From positions 1 through 53,724 of the forward strand of contig DATBLC010000356.1 in the NCBI GenBank assembly GCA_036555515.1: 53,724 bases of DNA, in the 5' to 3' direction. The DNA is from DATACQ01 sp036555515. Its GTDB lineage: Bacteria > Desulfobacterota > Binatia > UBA9968. Of this stretch, positions 44,545 to 53,529 are shown piece after piece (position 1 is the first letter of the stretch; every line of letters begins with the position of its first letter). Under the pieces are notes generated by a model. It was not told the origin of the DNA. It saw only the letters and a program-made list of their open reading frames with translations, and did not search any database. The position numbers and the translations under genes are program-made.

Positions 44545-46017
44545 TCACGCCGATTTCTGGTTAAACAAATGGCCCCACCGTTTGAGCACCGTTTGCCGAT
44601 ACTCGGCACTGACGCTGCTCACCGCCGGGAATTCGCTCCGCTGCCCGTAGGGTCTGCACGCGTCGATGATGATGCACGAGCTCACCAGGTCGCCGGCCGC
44701 GCGCTGTTCCCGGGTCAGAGTAGGATTGAGATCGCTGGCCGGCACGTCGACGATCTCCGACTGCCGCTTGGGGTCCCAGCGCGAGGCTACAGCCCACAAG
44801 ACTTCATTGATATTGGTGATATCGATGTCATCGTCGACGACGATGACCATGCGCGTGTCGCGCCCGCCGTCGCGGGTGGCGAGCACCCCATGTGCGACCT
44901 GGCGCGCGTGGCCGGAGTAACGCTGGCGGATGGCGACCGCAACCACGAACCTGCCCTGCCTTGGAAACCAGACGCCACTCACGTCGGGAATTCCCGCCCG
45001 TTCCATCGTCGACCAGATGTTGGCGGCGCGGATGTGCAGGTAGATATCACTGTTCAGATAGGTCTTGAGAGGCGGATCGCCAGTGATGATCGGATCGTCG
45101 CGGTGATAGATTGCCGAAACCCGGACCACCGGCCGGTCGATGGTACCGGACGCGTAGTAGCCCGGCCATTCGCCGAATGGACCTTCAGGTTGCGACGCTT
45201 TCTCGGGCGGCGGCGCGAAGCCTTCGAGCACCACCTCGGCGTTGGCTGGCATGGGCAAGCCCGTGGCTTTGCCATTGACGATCGGAATCGGGCAGCCAAG
45301 GAGCCCACCCAAAAAATCGTACTCGCTCATTCCCCAGGGAATTCCCACCGCGCTGGCCAGCACCATCGACGGCGGCATGCCGCAGGCGATCAGCAATGGG
45401 CAGTCTTCACCTTTGCTCCAGTATTTTTGCGCGATCAAGTTGCCGTGCTTGCCCGGAATGACCCACAGACCGACGGTTTTTTCGTCGTGTATCTGAACGC
45501 GATAGGTGCCGACATTGATATAACCGCTCTCGGGATCGCGGCAAATCACCGCGTCGAACGTGCCGATGTAGCGACCGCCGTCTTTCTCATGCCACTGCGG
45601 CGCGGGAAATTTTTCCACGTCAACGTCGTTGCCCTGTAAAACGTTTTGCAAAACCGGCGGGTTTTTTTCTGCTTCGGGCGGGATCTGTTTGAGCTCCGCC
45701 AATCTCGCCTTGACGGCTTGGACGAGGGCAATGCCGCTCAAGTCGGGTGAGACCCCCAGCGCCAAAGACTGGCGCAGCGGCGAGTAAAGCACGTTACTCA
45801 GCACCCGCCGGCCGTCCGGGTAATCGGCAATCCCGTCGAAAAGCAACGCCGGCGCTGGCGTCTGCTCGGCGAACAGCTCGGTCAAAGCCCCGATCTCCAA
45901 ACGCCAGTGCGCGCCGGAGATTTTTATGAGCTCGCCGGCGGCGTGGATCTCTTTCACAAAGGCTCTAAGATCCAGAGCACATTGGATCCGCTGTTCATGA
46001 ACGTTGGAATTCCTCAC
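44545..46017 (-). CDS. UbiD-family prenylated-FMN decarboxylase
   Basis: A 490-residue decarboxylase. Residue positions correspond closely to the fungal Fdc1 active site: Arg173 (TYRVQ), Glu278 and Glu283 in EGPFGE, with Asn168, His191 and Glu232 as candidate metal/cofactor ligands. The cofactor-binding core (KHGNLIAQKYW) is intact. UbiD enzymes decarboxylate aromatic and unsaturated acids, sometimes reversibly. The prenyltransferase UbiX that makes the cofactor is not in this window. The first codon overlaps the preceding binding-protein stop (ATGA), so binding protein and decarboxylase are probably made together; the aminohydrolase genes upstream may act in the same pathway. Confidence 0.93.
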   Translation of the reverse strand: MRNSNVHEQRIQCALDLRAFVKEIHAAGELIKISGAHWRLEIGALTELFAEQTPAPALLFDGIADYPDGRRVLSNVLYSPLRQSLALGVSPDLSGIALVQAVKARLAELKQIPPEAEKNPPVLQNVLQGNDVDVEKFPAPQWHEKDGGRYIGTFDAVICRDPESGYINVGTYRVQIHDEKTVGLWVIPGKHGNLIAQKYWSKGEDCPLLIACGMPPSMVLASAVGIPWGMSEYDFLGGLLGCPIPIVNGKATGLPMPANAEVVLEGFAPPPEKASQPEGPFGEWPGYYASGTIDRPVVRVSAIYHRDDPIITGDPPLKTYLNSDIYLHIRAANIWSTMERAGIPDVSGVWFPRQGRFVVAVAIRQRYSGHARQVAHGVLATRDGGRDTRMVIVVDDDIDITNINEVLWAVASRWDPKRQSEIVDVPASDLNPTLTREQRAAGDLVSSCIIIDACRPYGQRSEFPAVSSVSAEYRQTVLKRWGHLFNQKSA

Positions 46018-47036
46018 CGCTGCGCCGCGGAACGAAGTGCCCGCGCCTCCGTGATCAGGCTATTATCGACCAGGCCTTTGAGCAATTTCTCGCGTTCCTC
46101 CCCTGCCGGCACGCCGATTCGATCTAGGACGATCGAGAACATCCGCGGCTCCGTGGCAAAGCTTTTGTTTAAATATTTTCCTGTGTATTGAGCGTAGTCC
46201 GCGTCGAGATATTTTTCCTCCTTGACGCCGGTAAAACGCGCCAGCGCTTTCTTACCGGTGCGCGGATTATTCAGAAACAGCTCCAGGCCATCGAGATACG
46301 CGGCGATAAACCGCTTCGCCAGATCTCTATGGTCGCGCAGGAATTCACGCGTCGTCAGCGTCACCCCTTGCGGAAAGGATACATCGAGGGTGCCCAAATC
46401 GAGCAATTCTCGGTAGCCGAGTTCCTTGCCGCGGAAGGCGTAAACCGAGAGCAACATCGCGCCGTCGAGCTTGCCGGCGGTGAGCCCGGCCAAGATCTCC
46501 GGCATACCGCCGGCTTGAATCAAAGTAATGTTGTCGCGCTTTGGATCGAGACCCACCTGCTGCAGGCCATAGCGCAAGGCGATGTCGAGGCTGCCGCCGA
46601 AACGCGACACGCCTAAAACCTTGCCGCGCAGATCCTGCGGCGCCTTGATTTCGGGCTTGGTGTAGAGAGAAAAAGTAAACTTATCGAGCTGGGTCCCGGC
46701 GATCACCAGGCTCTTTGCGCCCTGATGATAGGCGCGCGCCGCGGTTTCACCGCTCAGCGTCGCGAAGTCAACTTCCCGCGTGATCACCGCCGGCAGCACC
46801 ACGGCAGATGACGCGATGTAAACATGGGTCAAATCGATGCCGCGCCGCTCAAAAAGCTTTTCTTCGATGGCCGTTAAAAAACCGGCGTTGGTGGCGCTGA
46901 AGGATGAAAACGCAAGACGCACCCTATCCCCTGCGTGCGCTTCGCCGGCGACAAGAAGGCATGCAGCCAATACGATTGTGCCGATACGGCTTGGGTAACC
47001 GCCTCGCCTTCGTGGTTTCATGATCTCTGGTGGCAT
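46014..47036 (-). CDS. NitT/TauT-family solute-binding protein
   Basis: A 340-residue binding protein with an N-terminal signal (RIGTIVLAACLLVAGEAHAG, cleavage near 35). FSATNAGFLTAIEEKLFERRGIDL, LPAVITREVDFATLSGE and LRGKVLGVSRFGGSLDIAL are typical of sulfonate, nitrate and pyrimidine-precursor binding proteins. It lies 12 bases after the amidohydrolase gene and overlaps the UbiD-type gene by 4 bases, so it probably binds a substrate of this pathway. No membrane component is encoded nearby. The start could be at residue 6. Confidence 0.88.
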   Translation of the reverse strand: MPPEIMKPRRRGGYPSRIGTIVLAACLLVAGEAHAGDRVRLAFSSFSATNAGFLTAIEEKLFERRGIDLTHVYIASSAVVLPAVITREVDFATLSGETAARAYHQGAKSLVIAGTQLDKFTFSLYTKPEIKAPQDLRGKVLGVSRFGGSLDIALRYGLQQVGLDPKRDNITLIQAGGMPEILAGLTAGKLDGAMLLSVYAFRGKELGYRELLDLGTLDVSFPQGVTLTTREFLRDHRDLAKRFIAAYLDGLELFLNNPRTGKKALARFTGVKEEKYLDADYAQYTGKYLNKSFATEPRMFSIVLDRIGVPAGEEREKLLKGLVDNSLITEARALRSAAQR

Positions 47037-47048
47037 GCTCCGAGCCGC

Positions 47049-48131
47049 CTATGCACCGCTGCCGGGAAGTCCGTAGAACCGCCGCGCGTTGCCGCCGAGC
47101 ACCGCTTCTTTGTCCTGCCGGCTCAAATCCTCGCGGTTGAGCAACTCGTCAATTTCCTTTCGACACTTTTGAGCGTTAAAAACCTCGTGCGGAAAATCGC
47201 TGCCGAAGATAAAAGCGTCGCGGCCGGCCTTTTTCACCGCGAATCCCAGGCCGTCATCATCGACGTCGAACCCGACGAACACTCTTCCTTCGCGAATCTG
47301 CCGCCGCAAATGATCGCTCGCCTTTTCCCCACCCCTCGGCCCGCCGACGACCTGGCCCTGCAGATCGACCTGCAAATGACCTGGATGATAGGAACGGTCG
47401 AGCCGGTCCAAAAAAAACGGCACCCAGGTCGAACCGCCCTCTAGAAAAGCGACGCGGAGCTTGGGGAATTTTTCGAATATGCCGTGCGCCAGCAAACCGG
47501 CGGCTTGGATGGCGATGCCGAAGGGATGGCCGAGCGCGTGAACAGGATAGTACGTGCTAAATCCATCCATGCCGAGATGGTGCAGCGAGCCCACGTGAAC
47601 CGCCAGCGCGCAGCCGAGCCTTTCCGCTTCCTCGTACACGGGCCAGTAGAACTTGGCGCCGAGATGATCCTTGATACCCTCGCCGTTGGACGGCAACATT
47701 CCCCCCAACATGCCGAGCTCTTTAACCCCGCGCCTGAGCTCGGCAACGCCGGCGTCAACGTCTTGTATCGGAATCAATGCCATTCCTTTGAGCCGCGGGT
47801 TCTTACTGGTGTATTTCTCATGGAGCCAGTTGTTGTAGGCGCGGCATGCCGCGATGGCCCAATGCTCGGAAACAAACCGGCCCACGGCCAGACCAAAGGT
47901 CGGATAAAGAACGCTGCAAGAGATGCCCGTTGCATCAAGGAAGCGAATCCATTCGTCGGGACCGGGATTCTCCAGCCCGGAGCGATTCGCCTCCGGCCGC
48001 AGATAATGAAAGTGCAAGTGATCGAGCGTCGGAAACACTTGCGACGAGCGGTTGCCCGCCGGCATGTACTTGGCAATTTCCTCCTGCCCCGCGCCGTCAT
48101 TCACGTGTCCGTCCGCGTCGATAATTTCCAT
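47049..48131 (-). CDS. Amidohydrolase of the PF04909 family, copy 2
   Basis: A 360-residue metal hydrolase or decarboxylase. IIDADGHVND near 3 (Asp and His), ALAVHVGSLHHLG near 174, VAFLEGGSTWVP near 230 and IFGSDFPHEVF near 306 are the family metal motifs, all intact. More like copy 1 (27524) than the neighbouring copy 3: both have the IDADGHV and SDFPHE patterns and a similar AYNxWL region. It is in an operon with copy 3 (49-base gap) and the binding-protein gene. Confidence 0.88.
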   Translation of the reverse strand: MEIIDADGHVNDGAGQEEIAKYMPAGNRSSQVFPTLDHLHFHYLRPEANRSGLENPGPDEWIRFLDATGISCSVLYPTFGLAVGRFVSEHWAIAACRAYNNWLHEKYTSKNPRLKGMALIPIQDVDAGVAELRRGVKELGMLGGMLPSNGEGIKDHLGAKFYWPVYEEAERLGCALAVHVGSLHHLGMDGFSTYYPVHALGHPFGIAIQAAGLLAHGIFEKFPKLRVAFLEGGSTWVPFFLDRLDRSYHPGHLQVDLQGQVVGGPRGGEKASDHLRRQIREGRVFVGFDVDDDGLGFAVKKAGRDAFIFGSDFPHEVFNAQKCRKEIDELLNREDLSRQDKEAVLGGNARRFYGLPGSGA

Positions 48132-48180
48132 GCACCGATCTCCTTTTAGCGTAAATCACGCAATTCCTTTCCTAGCGCGC

Positions 48181-49263
48181 TCATAAATTGTACAGGGCCC
48201 GGGCGTTATCGCTTAGGATTTTTTCCTTTACCTCAGCCGTGAGGTCGGTTCGATCCCTGAAGATCTTGATCGCGTCGATATCGCTGGAAGTGTCGGTGTG
48301 GCCATAGTCGGTGCCAATCACCAGGCAGTCCTCACCGCATTGCTGCACGATGTAGGGCAAGTCATCCGAGTTTTCGCAGGTGACGAACATGCCGTATTCA
48401 CGCGCGATGTTTTCCGGCCATTCGCGCCCCAAAGTTTTGAAGCGATTTTTGGCTTCGTGCAGCACCCAGGGGAGCCACTGCGAGCTGGCCTCGATGAATC
48501 CCCAGCGTAGTTTGGGGAATACCTCATGGAGCTCGCTCAGAAGAATATCGGTGAAAGACGCTACCGTGGGCACTCTGAAGCGGTGCAAGGTTCCGGCGAT
48601 CCGAACCGGATGGTCGTAAAGGTCGTTCAGCCATTTGTTGCCGTTGGCGATGTGAATCGCGATCGCCATATCGAGCCGGCTCGCTTCGTCGTAGATCGGG
48701 TAGAAATAGGGATCGCAGAGTAAACGCTGGCCTTCCACCGGACGCATGAGCACGGCGCAAGCGCCGTGCTCTTTGCCGAAGCGTATCTGATCGAGAGCGT
48801 CGGACATGCTCAAAGTCGGCGGCATGCAGGACCAACGCAAGCGGTTATTCGACTGGCGCCAGATATCGGCGAGCCAGCGGTTCCAGCTCTTGCATAACGC
48901 CACTTCCACCGGCGCGCGCTCCGTAACCGATTCAATGAAGATGGTATTGTGCAGCACCTGCGTCTCGACGCCGGTGCGGTCCATGTAGGCGAGGCGTAGA
49001 TCGACGTTGCCCATTTCGCGCGACTCCTGGTTGTCTTCGAACCTCCGGCCGGTCCGCTGCGCGAGCCGCTCCAGCTCAACCGCGGAGAATGCTGGAAAGC
49101 GGAGTCCCCGCACCTTGCCGTCGATGAGCCAAAACTGTAGTTTTACGCCGGCCTCTTCACGGGTTTCCAAGGACACCGGACGATACTGTTTTTCCGATGG
49201 TTCCATGTAGTCCCATGTCCGGGCGGACTCGACAACGTGGGCGTCGGCGTCGATGATTTTCAT
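48181..49263 (-). CDS. Amidohydrolase of the PF04909 family, copy 3
   Basis: A 360-residue metal hydrolase or decarboxylase. IIDADAHVVES near 3, AIAIHIANGNKW near 201, WGFIEASSQWLP near 253 and VIGTDYGHTDTSSD near 313 correspond to the family motifs (Asp, His, Asp). The GTDYGHTD form differs from the SDFPHE form of the other two copies, which suggests another substrate. It is the first gene of the predicted operon running down to 43808, 160 bases downstream of a possible operator at 49422..49435. Confidence 0.88.
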   Translation of the reverse strand: MKIIDADAHVVESARTWDYMEPSEKQYRPVSLETREEAGVKLQFWLIDGKVRGLRFPAFSAVELERLAQRTGRRFEDNQESREMGNVDLRLAYMDRTGVETQVLHNTIFIESVTERAPVEVALCKSWNRWLADIWRQSNNRLRWSCMPPTLSMSDALDQIRFGKEHGACAVLMRPVEGQRLLCDPYFYPIYDEASRLDMAIAIHIANGNKWLNDLYDHPVRIAGTLHRFRVPTVASFTDILLSELHEVFPKLRWGFIEASSQWLPWVLHEAKNRFKTLGREWPENIAREYGMFVTCENSDDLPYIVQQCGEDCLVIGTDYGHTDTSSDIDAIKIFRDRTDLTAEVKEKILSDNARALYNL

Positions 49264-49421
49264 TGCTTACCTCCCTTTCAGGCAAAACGATCGATCCGTT
49301 AGAAACAGCATGTACAACAGGCTCTATGCCGATGCAATGACGCCGCAGCGCCCGCCCGTGATTGGAGAAAAAATCGAGGAAATAGATAGAATGACGGTTG
49401 CGTTGTTCTTCTTTTCCTTTG

Positions 49422-49435
49422 ACCGAGCACTCGGT
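49422..49435. promoter_or_regulatory. Possible operator palindrome ACCGAG-CA-CTCGGT
   Basis: A 12-of-14 inverted repeat (ACCGAG and CTCGGT around CA) in the 263-base gap upstream of the amidohydrolase operon. It looks like a TetR-type operator, but no regulator gene is adjacent and one palindrome of this size can arise by chance. No promoter is clear. Confidence 0.35.
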
Positions 49436-49526
49436 TGACTCAGCCCGTGCGCCGCTTTGCGCAACAACAATTTCGACTCTTCGCTCTCTGCGAGGCGTGC
49501 TCGGTTTCGACGTGGGTCACGGCTAC

Positions 49527-49844
49527 CTATTCCTTGTCGATCCTATCTTGTAACCTCTGAGCCAGTCTCTCGTAATCGCCCAAATGCGCCCGCATGAGAC
49601 TCTTCCACAGCTTCCCATGGTGCGGCACGGAAAAATGCAGTAGCTCGTGTACAATAACGTAGTCACCCACTTTCCGGTCGATCGAAAGAAGTTCTGCATT
49701 GAAGTTTAAATTGCCTGCCGTAGAGCACGACGCCCATTTGTTCGACATAGGACGAACGGCGAGGGACCGTACTTTGACATCGAGTTTGTCAGCCCATTCC
49801 AGCACGCGCGCCTTGAACTCGTCCCTACTCTTCCATCGCCTCAT
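49527..49844 (-). CDS. YgjP/SprT-like zinc metallopeptidase domain protein
   Basis: A 105-residue protein from MRRWKSRDEF (49844), one base after the hsdR stop; a longer in-frame start overlaps hsdR. HELLH (66-70) with a further His at 75-76 (PHHGKLW) matches the YgjP/WLM-type zinc site, and MSNKWASCSTAGNLNFN is the family signature. It is half the usual YgjP length (about 230), so this is the short C-terminal version that often accompanies type I restriction genes. Its role there is not known; it may be cotranscribed with hsdR. Confidence 0.82.
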   Translation of the reverse strand: MRRWKSRDEFKARVLEWADKLDVKVRSLAVRPMSNKWASCSTAGNLNFNAELLSIDRKVGDYVIVHELLHFSVPHHGKLWKSLMRAHLGDYERLAQRLQDRIDKE

Positions 49845-49845
49845 T

Positions 49846-52788
49846 TTAAGTCGTTCCCGCCTTTTGAAGCACGACGAAGATGCTGTCCACAAGGCCAGTG
49901 ACCTTATTCAGATCGTCCTCTTCGGCAAAAATCGCAAAAGTGACTTTCTTCCTGAGTTCGCGTAGTTCTTTTTCACTCTGTCGCCAGTTTGTAAACTCGG
50001 CGAACCCCTCGCGCACCTTCTTACTCACCGTTTCCGCATTGGCGACGCCCTCGTCGGTCAGTTTGCAGAGAACGAAATAAGTTAAGCCATCAAGCCCCTT
50101 GGTGGTCTGGATTTTCTTTCGCTCCTCGTTGCGTTCGATCTGATGGACTAGCTCAGCGAGCGCCTCTTCGGTGCTGCTCTGGCGATCCTCGAAACTTTCC
50201 TGCACTGCGCGCGCCCGCTCGGCCATCGCGACTAGGAAGGGGTCGTCGCTATTCTCCAGCGCCGCCCGCTCGATGGATTTGATCAGATTGATGACCTTGA
50301 TCGCCTTCCCTTCCTCGTTCTTTTTGATCGCATCGATGGCGGAACGGTCAAGGTTTACGAATTTATCGCTCTGCTCCATCACCACCGTGTCAATGTGTTT
50401 TTGCACGAGCTGGTTGGTTTTTCGTTGGAATGCCTTATCGACGTAAACGGTCTTAGCGTAAGCCTTCCGCACCACTGCATAGATAGAGGACAGAGTCGTA
50501 TAATCGTCGATGAACGGACGCAGAAAAGCGTCCGGCGAGATGATCTCGTAAAGCATCTCGATCTCTTTGTATTCCTTGAAAAACTCCTTGCGCCGGTCCT
50601 TATCTCGGAAATGCTCGATGAGATTATCGACGTCCTTATCGTTGAAGTTCTGCGTCACGAGCGCGAGATATCCCGGCGCCTTGCTTTCCATCTTTGCTTT
50701 GAAAAGCTGTTTGAGCAAGCCGATATCTTTGACGATGGCGTTTACTTCGTCGCTATCGAACGCCAGCGCTTTTTCCAGCTTGTCGAAGATACCCACGAAA
50801 TCGAGCACGAAACCATGCGGTTTCACCATTTCTTCCCGCTCGTTCTCGTAGGGCCGGTTTACCCGAGCTATCGCCTGCAAGAGCGTGTGGTCGCGCATCG
50901 GTTTGTCCAAATACATGGCGTAAAGTATCGGCGCGTCGAACCCGGTTAAAAGCTTCTCCGTCACAATCAGAACCTTTGGGTCTTCGCCAAACTTCGTGAA
51001 GTTCTTACGAATTTGTTTCTCTTTCTTTTCGTCGATATGCCACTTTTTCATGTGCGGCGGGTCGTTGTTGTTACCGGTATAAACCACCGCGGAAAACTCC
51101 GACGGCAAAAACTCGTCGAAGGCTTCCTTGTATAGCGCGCAGGCCTCCCGGTCCACGGCGACGAGAAAAGCCTTGTAGCCGAGCGGCTGAACATTATCCA
51201 CATAATGCGCCGCTACGTGCTGTGCCACTTTTTTTATCCGCTCCTTGCCCTTCAAAAAGTTTTTTAGATTAACCGCCCGCTCGAGGATCTTGTTCAGCTC
51301 CTCGATATCAGCGATGCCCTCGGTCTCGGCCAGGGCCAAAAACTCCTTCTCCATCACCTCGTACGGCACGAGCATTTCATTGGGCGCGAGATCGTAATAC
51401 AAGGGCAGCGTCGTGCCATCATCGATACTCTCGCTGATGGAATATTTGTGCAGGTAGCCCCGGTCGTCTTCACAGCCAAAGGTCTTGAAGGTTCCTTTGC
51501 CGTAAGCGGTTTTGTCCACCGGCGTCCCGGTGAAGCCAATATAGGTAGCGGTCGGCAGGCCCGCCATCAAATAATTGCCCAGATCACCGCCTGTTGTCCG
51601 GTGCGCCTCGTCGATCAGCACGTAGATATTTGATCGCCTGTTGATGTTCGCCGGCATGTCGCGGAATTTCTGGATTGTCGTAACGATAATTCCCCGGTAG
51701 TCAGACTTGAGCAACCGGTTCAGTTCCGCCATCCGATTGGCGTGCGCAACGTTTCCAAGACCGACGGCCGCCAGGTTCTTGAGCATCTAATCTTCCAACT
51801 CATTGCGGTCAATCATCATCAAGATAGTTGGTTTGTCCGCCTGCGGCGCTTTAAAGAGCATTTCAGCGGCTTTGATCATCGTGTAGGTCTTGCCGCTGCC
51901 TTGCGTGTGCCAGATAAGCCCGCGGGAGAGCTTGGAGTCCAGCGCGCGCGCCACTACCCGCTCCACACCCACGGTTTGATGCTGGCGCAGCACAATCTTT
52001 TGCAGCTCTTCGTCCTTCTCGGCAAAGATAATGAAGTCTTTTATCAAGCGCAGCAGATTCGGCACCGTGCAAAACGTCTTGACCTTGACCTCCAGATTGC
52101 CGATTTCCTCGTGCTTCCACCGAAAGATATTGCGCCGGACCGTGTTCCAGGTGACGCCGTAATCGAAGCCGATAGCTTCCGTGGCGGTAAAGAGCATCTG
52201 CGGCACCATGACTTCCGGCGTCTCGACGTGGTAGCGGCGGATCTGATCGACACCGAGCGCTATCCCCTCCTCTTTAGTTGCGTTTTTGCACTCGATTACC
52301 AGGACCGGGATACCATTGATTAGAAAAACCACGTCCTCGCGCGTGCCATAGCGGCCGTTGTGGAAATAGAATTCTTCGGTCACCTCGTAGACGTTGCGCC
52401 ACTCCTGGCGCGGACGGGCGAGATCGCCGTAGTCGACCACCGTAAGGTCGAGCTCGCGGCTATCTTCGGCGCAGAAGAACTTATGCTGATTGCGCAGCGC
52501 CGTCAGAAAGTCGCGGTTGCCGTAGATGTCCGAATGAAAGCGCTGAAACTCGCCGACCAGCGCCCCCTCGGCTTCTTTGTACTTTGGATTAAAGGCGCGG
52601 ACCTGTGAATGCAGCAGGTCGCCGAAGAATAGGGAACTTTTTCGTGCCCGTTCCTCAGGCGTTGCCCCGGCGGGATCAAACCCGCGCCGCCGCTCGGCCT
52701 CGTCGCGCGGCACGTAGGCCCATCCAATGTCCTGGGCGTAAGCTAAAATGCGAGCCTGGACGGTCTTGTATTCGGTCGGTCCCGGCAT
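49846..52788 (-). pseudogene. hsdR: Type I restriction endonuclease subunit R, interrupted by an amber codon
   Basis: The frame is continuous from 52788 to 49846 (980 codons) except for TAG at 51787..51789, codon 334, followed directly by ATG. The N-part has the PD-(D/E)xK nuclease core (LINGIPVLVIECKNAT, near 170) and Walker A HTQGSGKT (about 294-301); DRNELED comes just before the stop. The C-part has DEAHRTTGG, GFTGTPVDK and later helicase motifs. Family members have Gln where the TAG stands (ELEDQ), so one CAG to TAG change explains it. The gene may be broken, read through, or reinitiated at the ATG. hsdM and hsdS are not in view. Confidence 0.88.
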
Positions 52789-52791
52789 CAG

Positions 52792-52989
52792 TTACGCGGC
52801 GCGGTTGTCGAGAGTCCACACGCGCACATTTCTGCCTCGCGCACGTAACAAGGGAGCGGCCATCTCTTGGAGACGAACCACGGCGCGGACCTTCTCCGGG
52901 AAAGACAGCGCCGCCAGCTTGTGACGACGTGTTTCTTTCGCCGCGAAAAGTCGGGCAATTTCCGGTTTCAAGGTGTCCATTGCTTCCAT
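52792..52989 (-). CDS. Small protein next to the nucleotidyltransferase-like gene
   Basis: A 65-residue protein: LKPEIARLFAAKETRRHKLA, FPEKVRAVVRLQEMAAPLL and RARGRNVRVW. A small family of this style is often annotated as hypothetical beside nucleotidyltransferase-like genes. It overlaps the end of that gene and ends 3 bases before hsdR. I guess it is the partner, possibly antitoxin, of the nucleotidyltransferase-like protein. The start may be at 52980. Confidence 0.65.
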   Translation of the reverse strand: MEAMDTLKPEIARLFAAKETRRHKLAALSFPEKVRAVVRLQEMAAPLLRARGRNVRVWTLDNRAA

Positions 52990-53465
52990 TTCCCTTCCAG
53001 GCCGTGGCGACGGAGCACACCGGCCAGATAACTCATATCGAGTTCCGCCTGTTCGCGAAAAATGCGCACTCGTTCCCGGTCTTTGTCCCGGCCAGTCTGT
53101 AAGCAGATGGCGATCAGATGTTCCGCCCGCACCACTCTGGTCGGGACTTCCTCGTAAGAAGTGTCGCGCGCCTCCTTCAGCGCCTCTTCCAGCAACGCGT
53201 TATAAGCGGGAAGAAACTGGACCGGCACGTCCTCGATGAGGACGCACTCGCCTTCCTCGGTATAACTGCGCGCGCGCAGCGCCTCATAGAGAGGGGTCAG
53301 TGACAGCAAATCGGCGGTACTCTTCGGCAGGATAACGAACACGTCCAGGTCGAAAGTGAGCAATGGTTCAACGTAAAAGGTCGCGCCCATCGCGCCGCCG
53401 ATCGCGTAGCGGTCGAGCACACCCTCGCGTTCCAATTCGTTCAAAACCTGTAAGGTGCGTTTCAT
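52968..53465 (-). CDS. Nucleotidyltransferase-like protein (AbiEii-type)
   Basis: A 165-residue protein. IGGAMGATFYVEPLLTFDLDVFVIL (residues about 22-45) is a minimal nucleotidyltransferase motif (GG, then D39 and D41), of the kind in AbiEii and other toxin-type transferases. The following half (AEHLIAICLQTGRDKDRERV) resembles the helical portion of the fold. It is cotranscribed with the small protein and hsdR. Known relatives block tRNA or growth; activity here is inference. Confidence 0.75.
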   Translation of the reverse strand: MKRTLQVLNELEREGVLDRYAIGGAMGATFYVEPLLTFDLDVFVILPKSTADLLSLTPLYEALRARSYTEEGECVLIEDVPVQFLPAYNALLEEALKEARDTSYEEVPTRVVRAEHLIAICLQTGRDKDRERVRIFREQAELDMSYLAGVLRRHGLEGKWKQWTP

Positions 53466-53529
53466 CGCGACTATTCCGTGGGATTTACCGCTGCGTTATC
53501 CGCGGCTAACGATTATCGCAAACGCGACA

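Noticed and set aside
44569..45639. 356-codon plus-strand frame opposite the UbiD-type gene
   Set aside because: Antisense shadow in a GC-rich gene; the opposite strand has all UbiD residues.
49846..51786. C-terminal part of hsdR as a separate gene
   Set aside because: It starts at the codon after the amber and lies in the same frame as the nuclease part; its first residues align with the middle of HsdR, so it is one interrupted gene.
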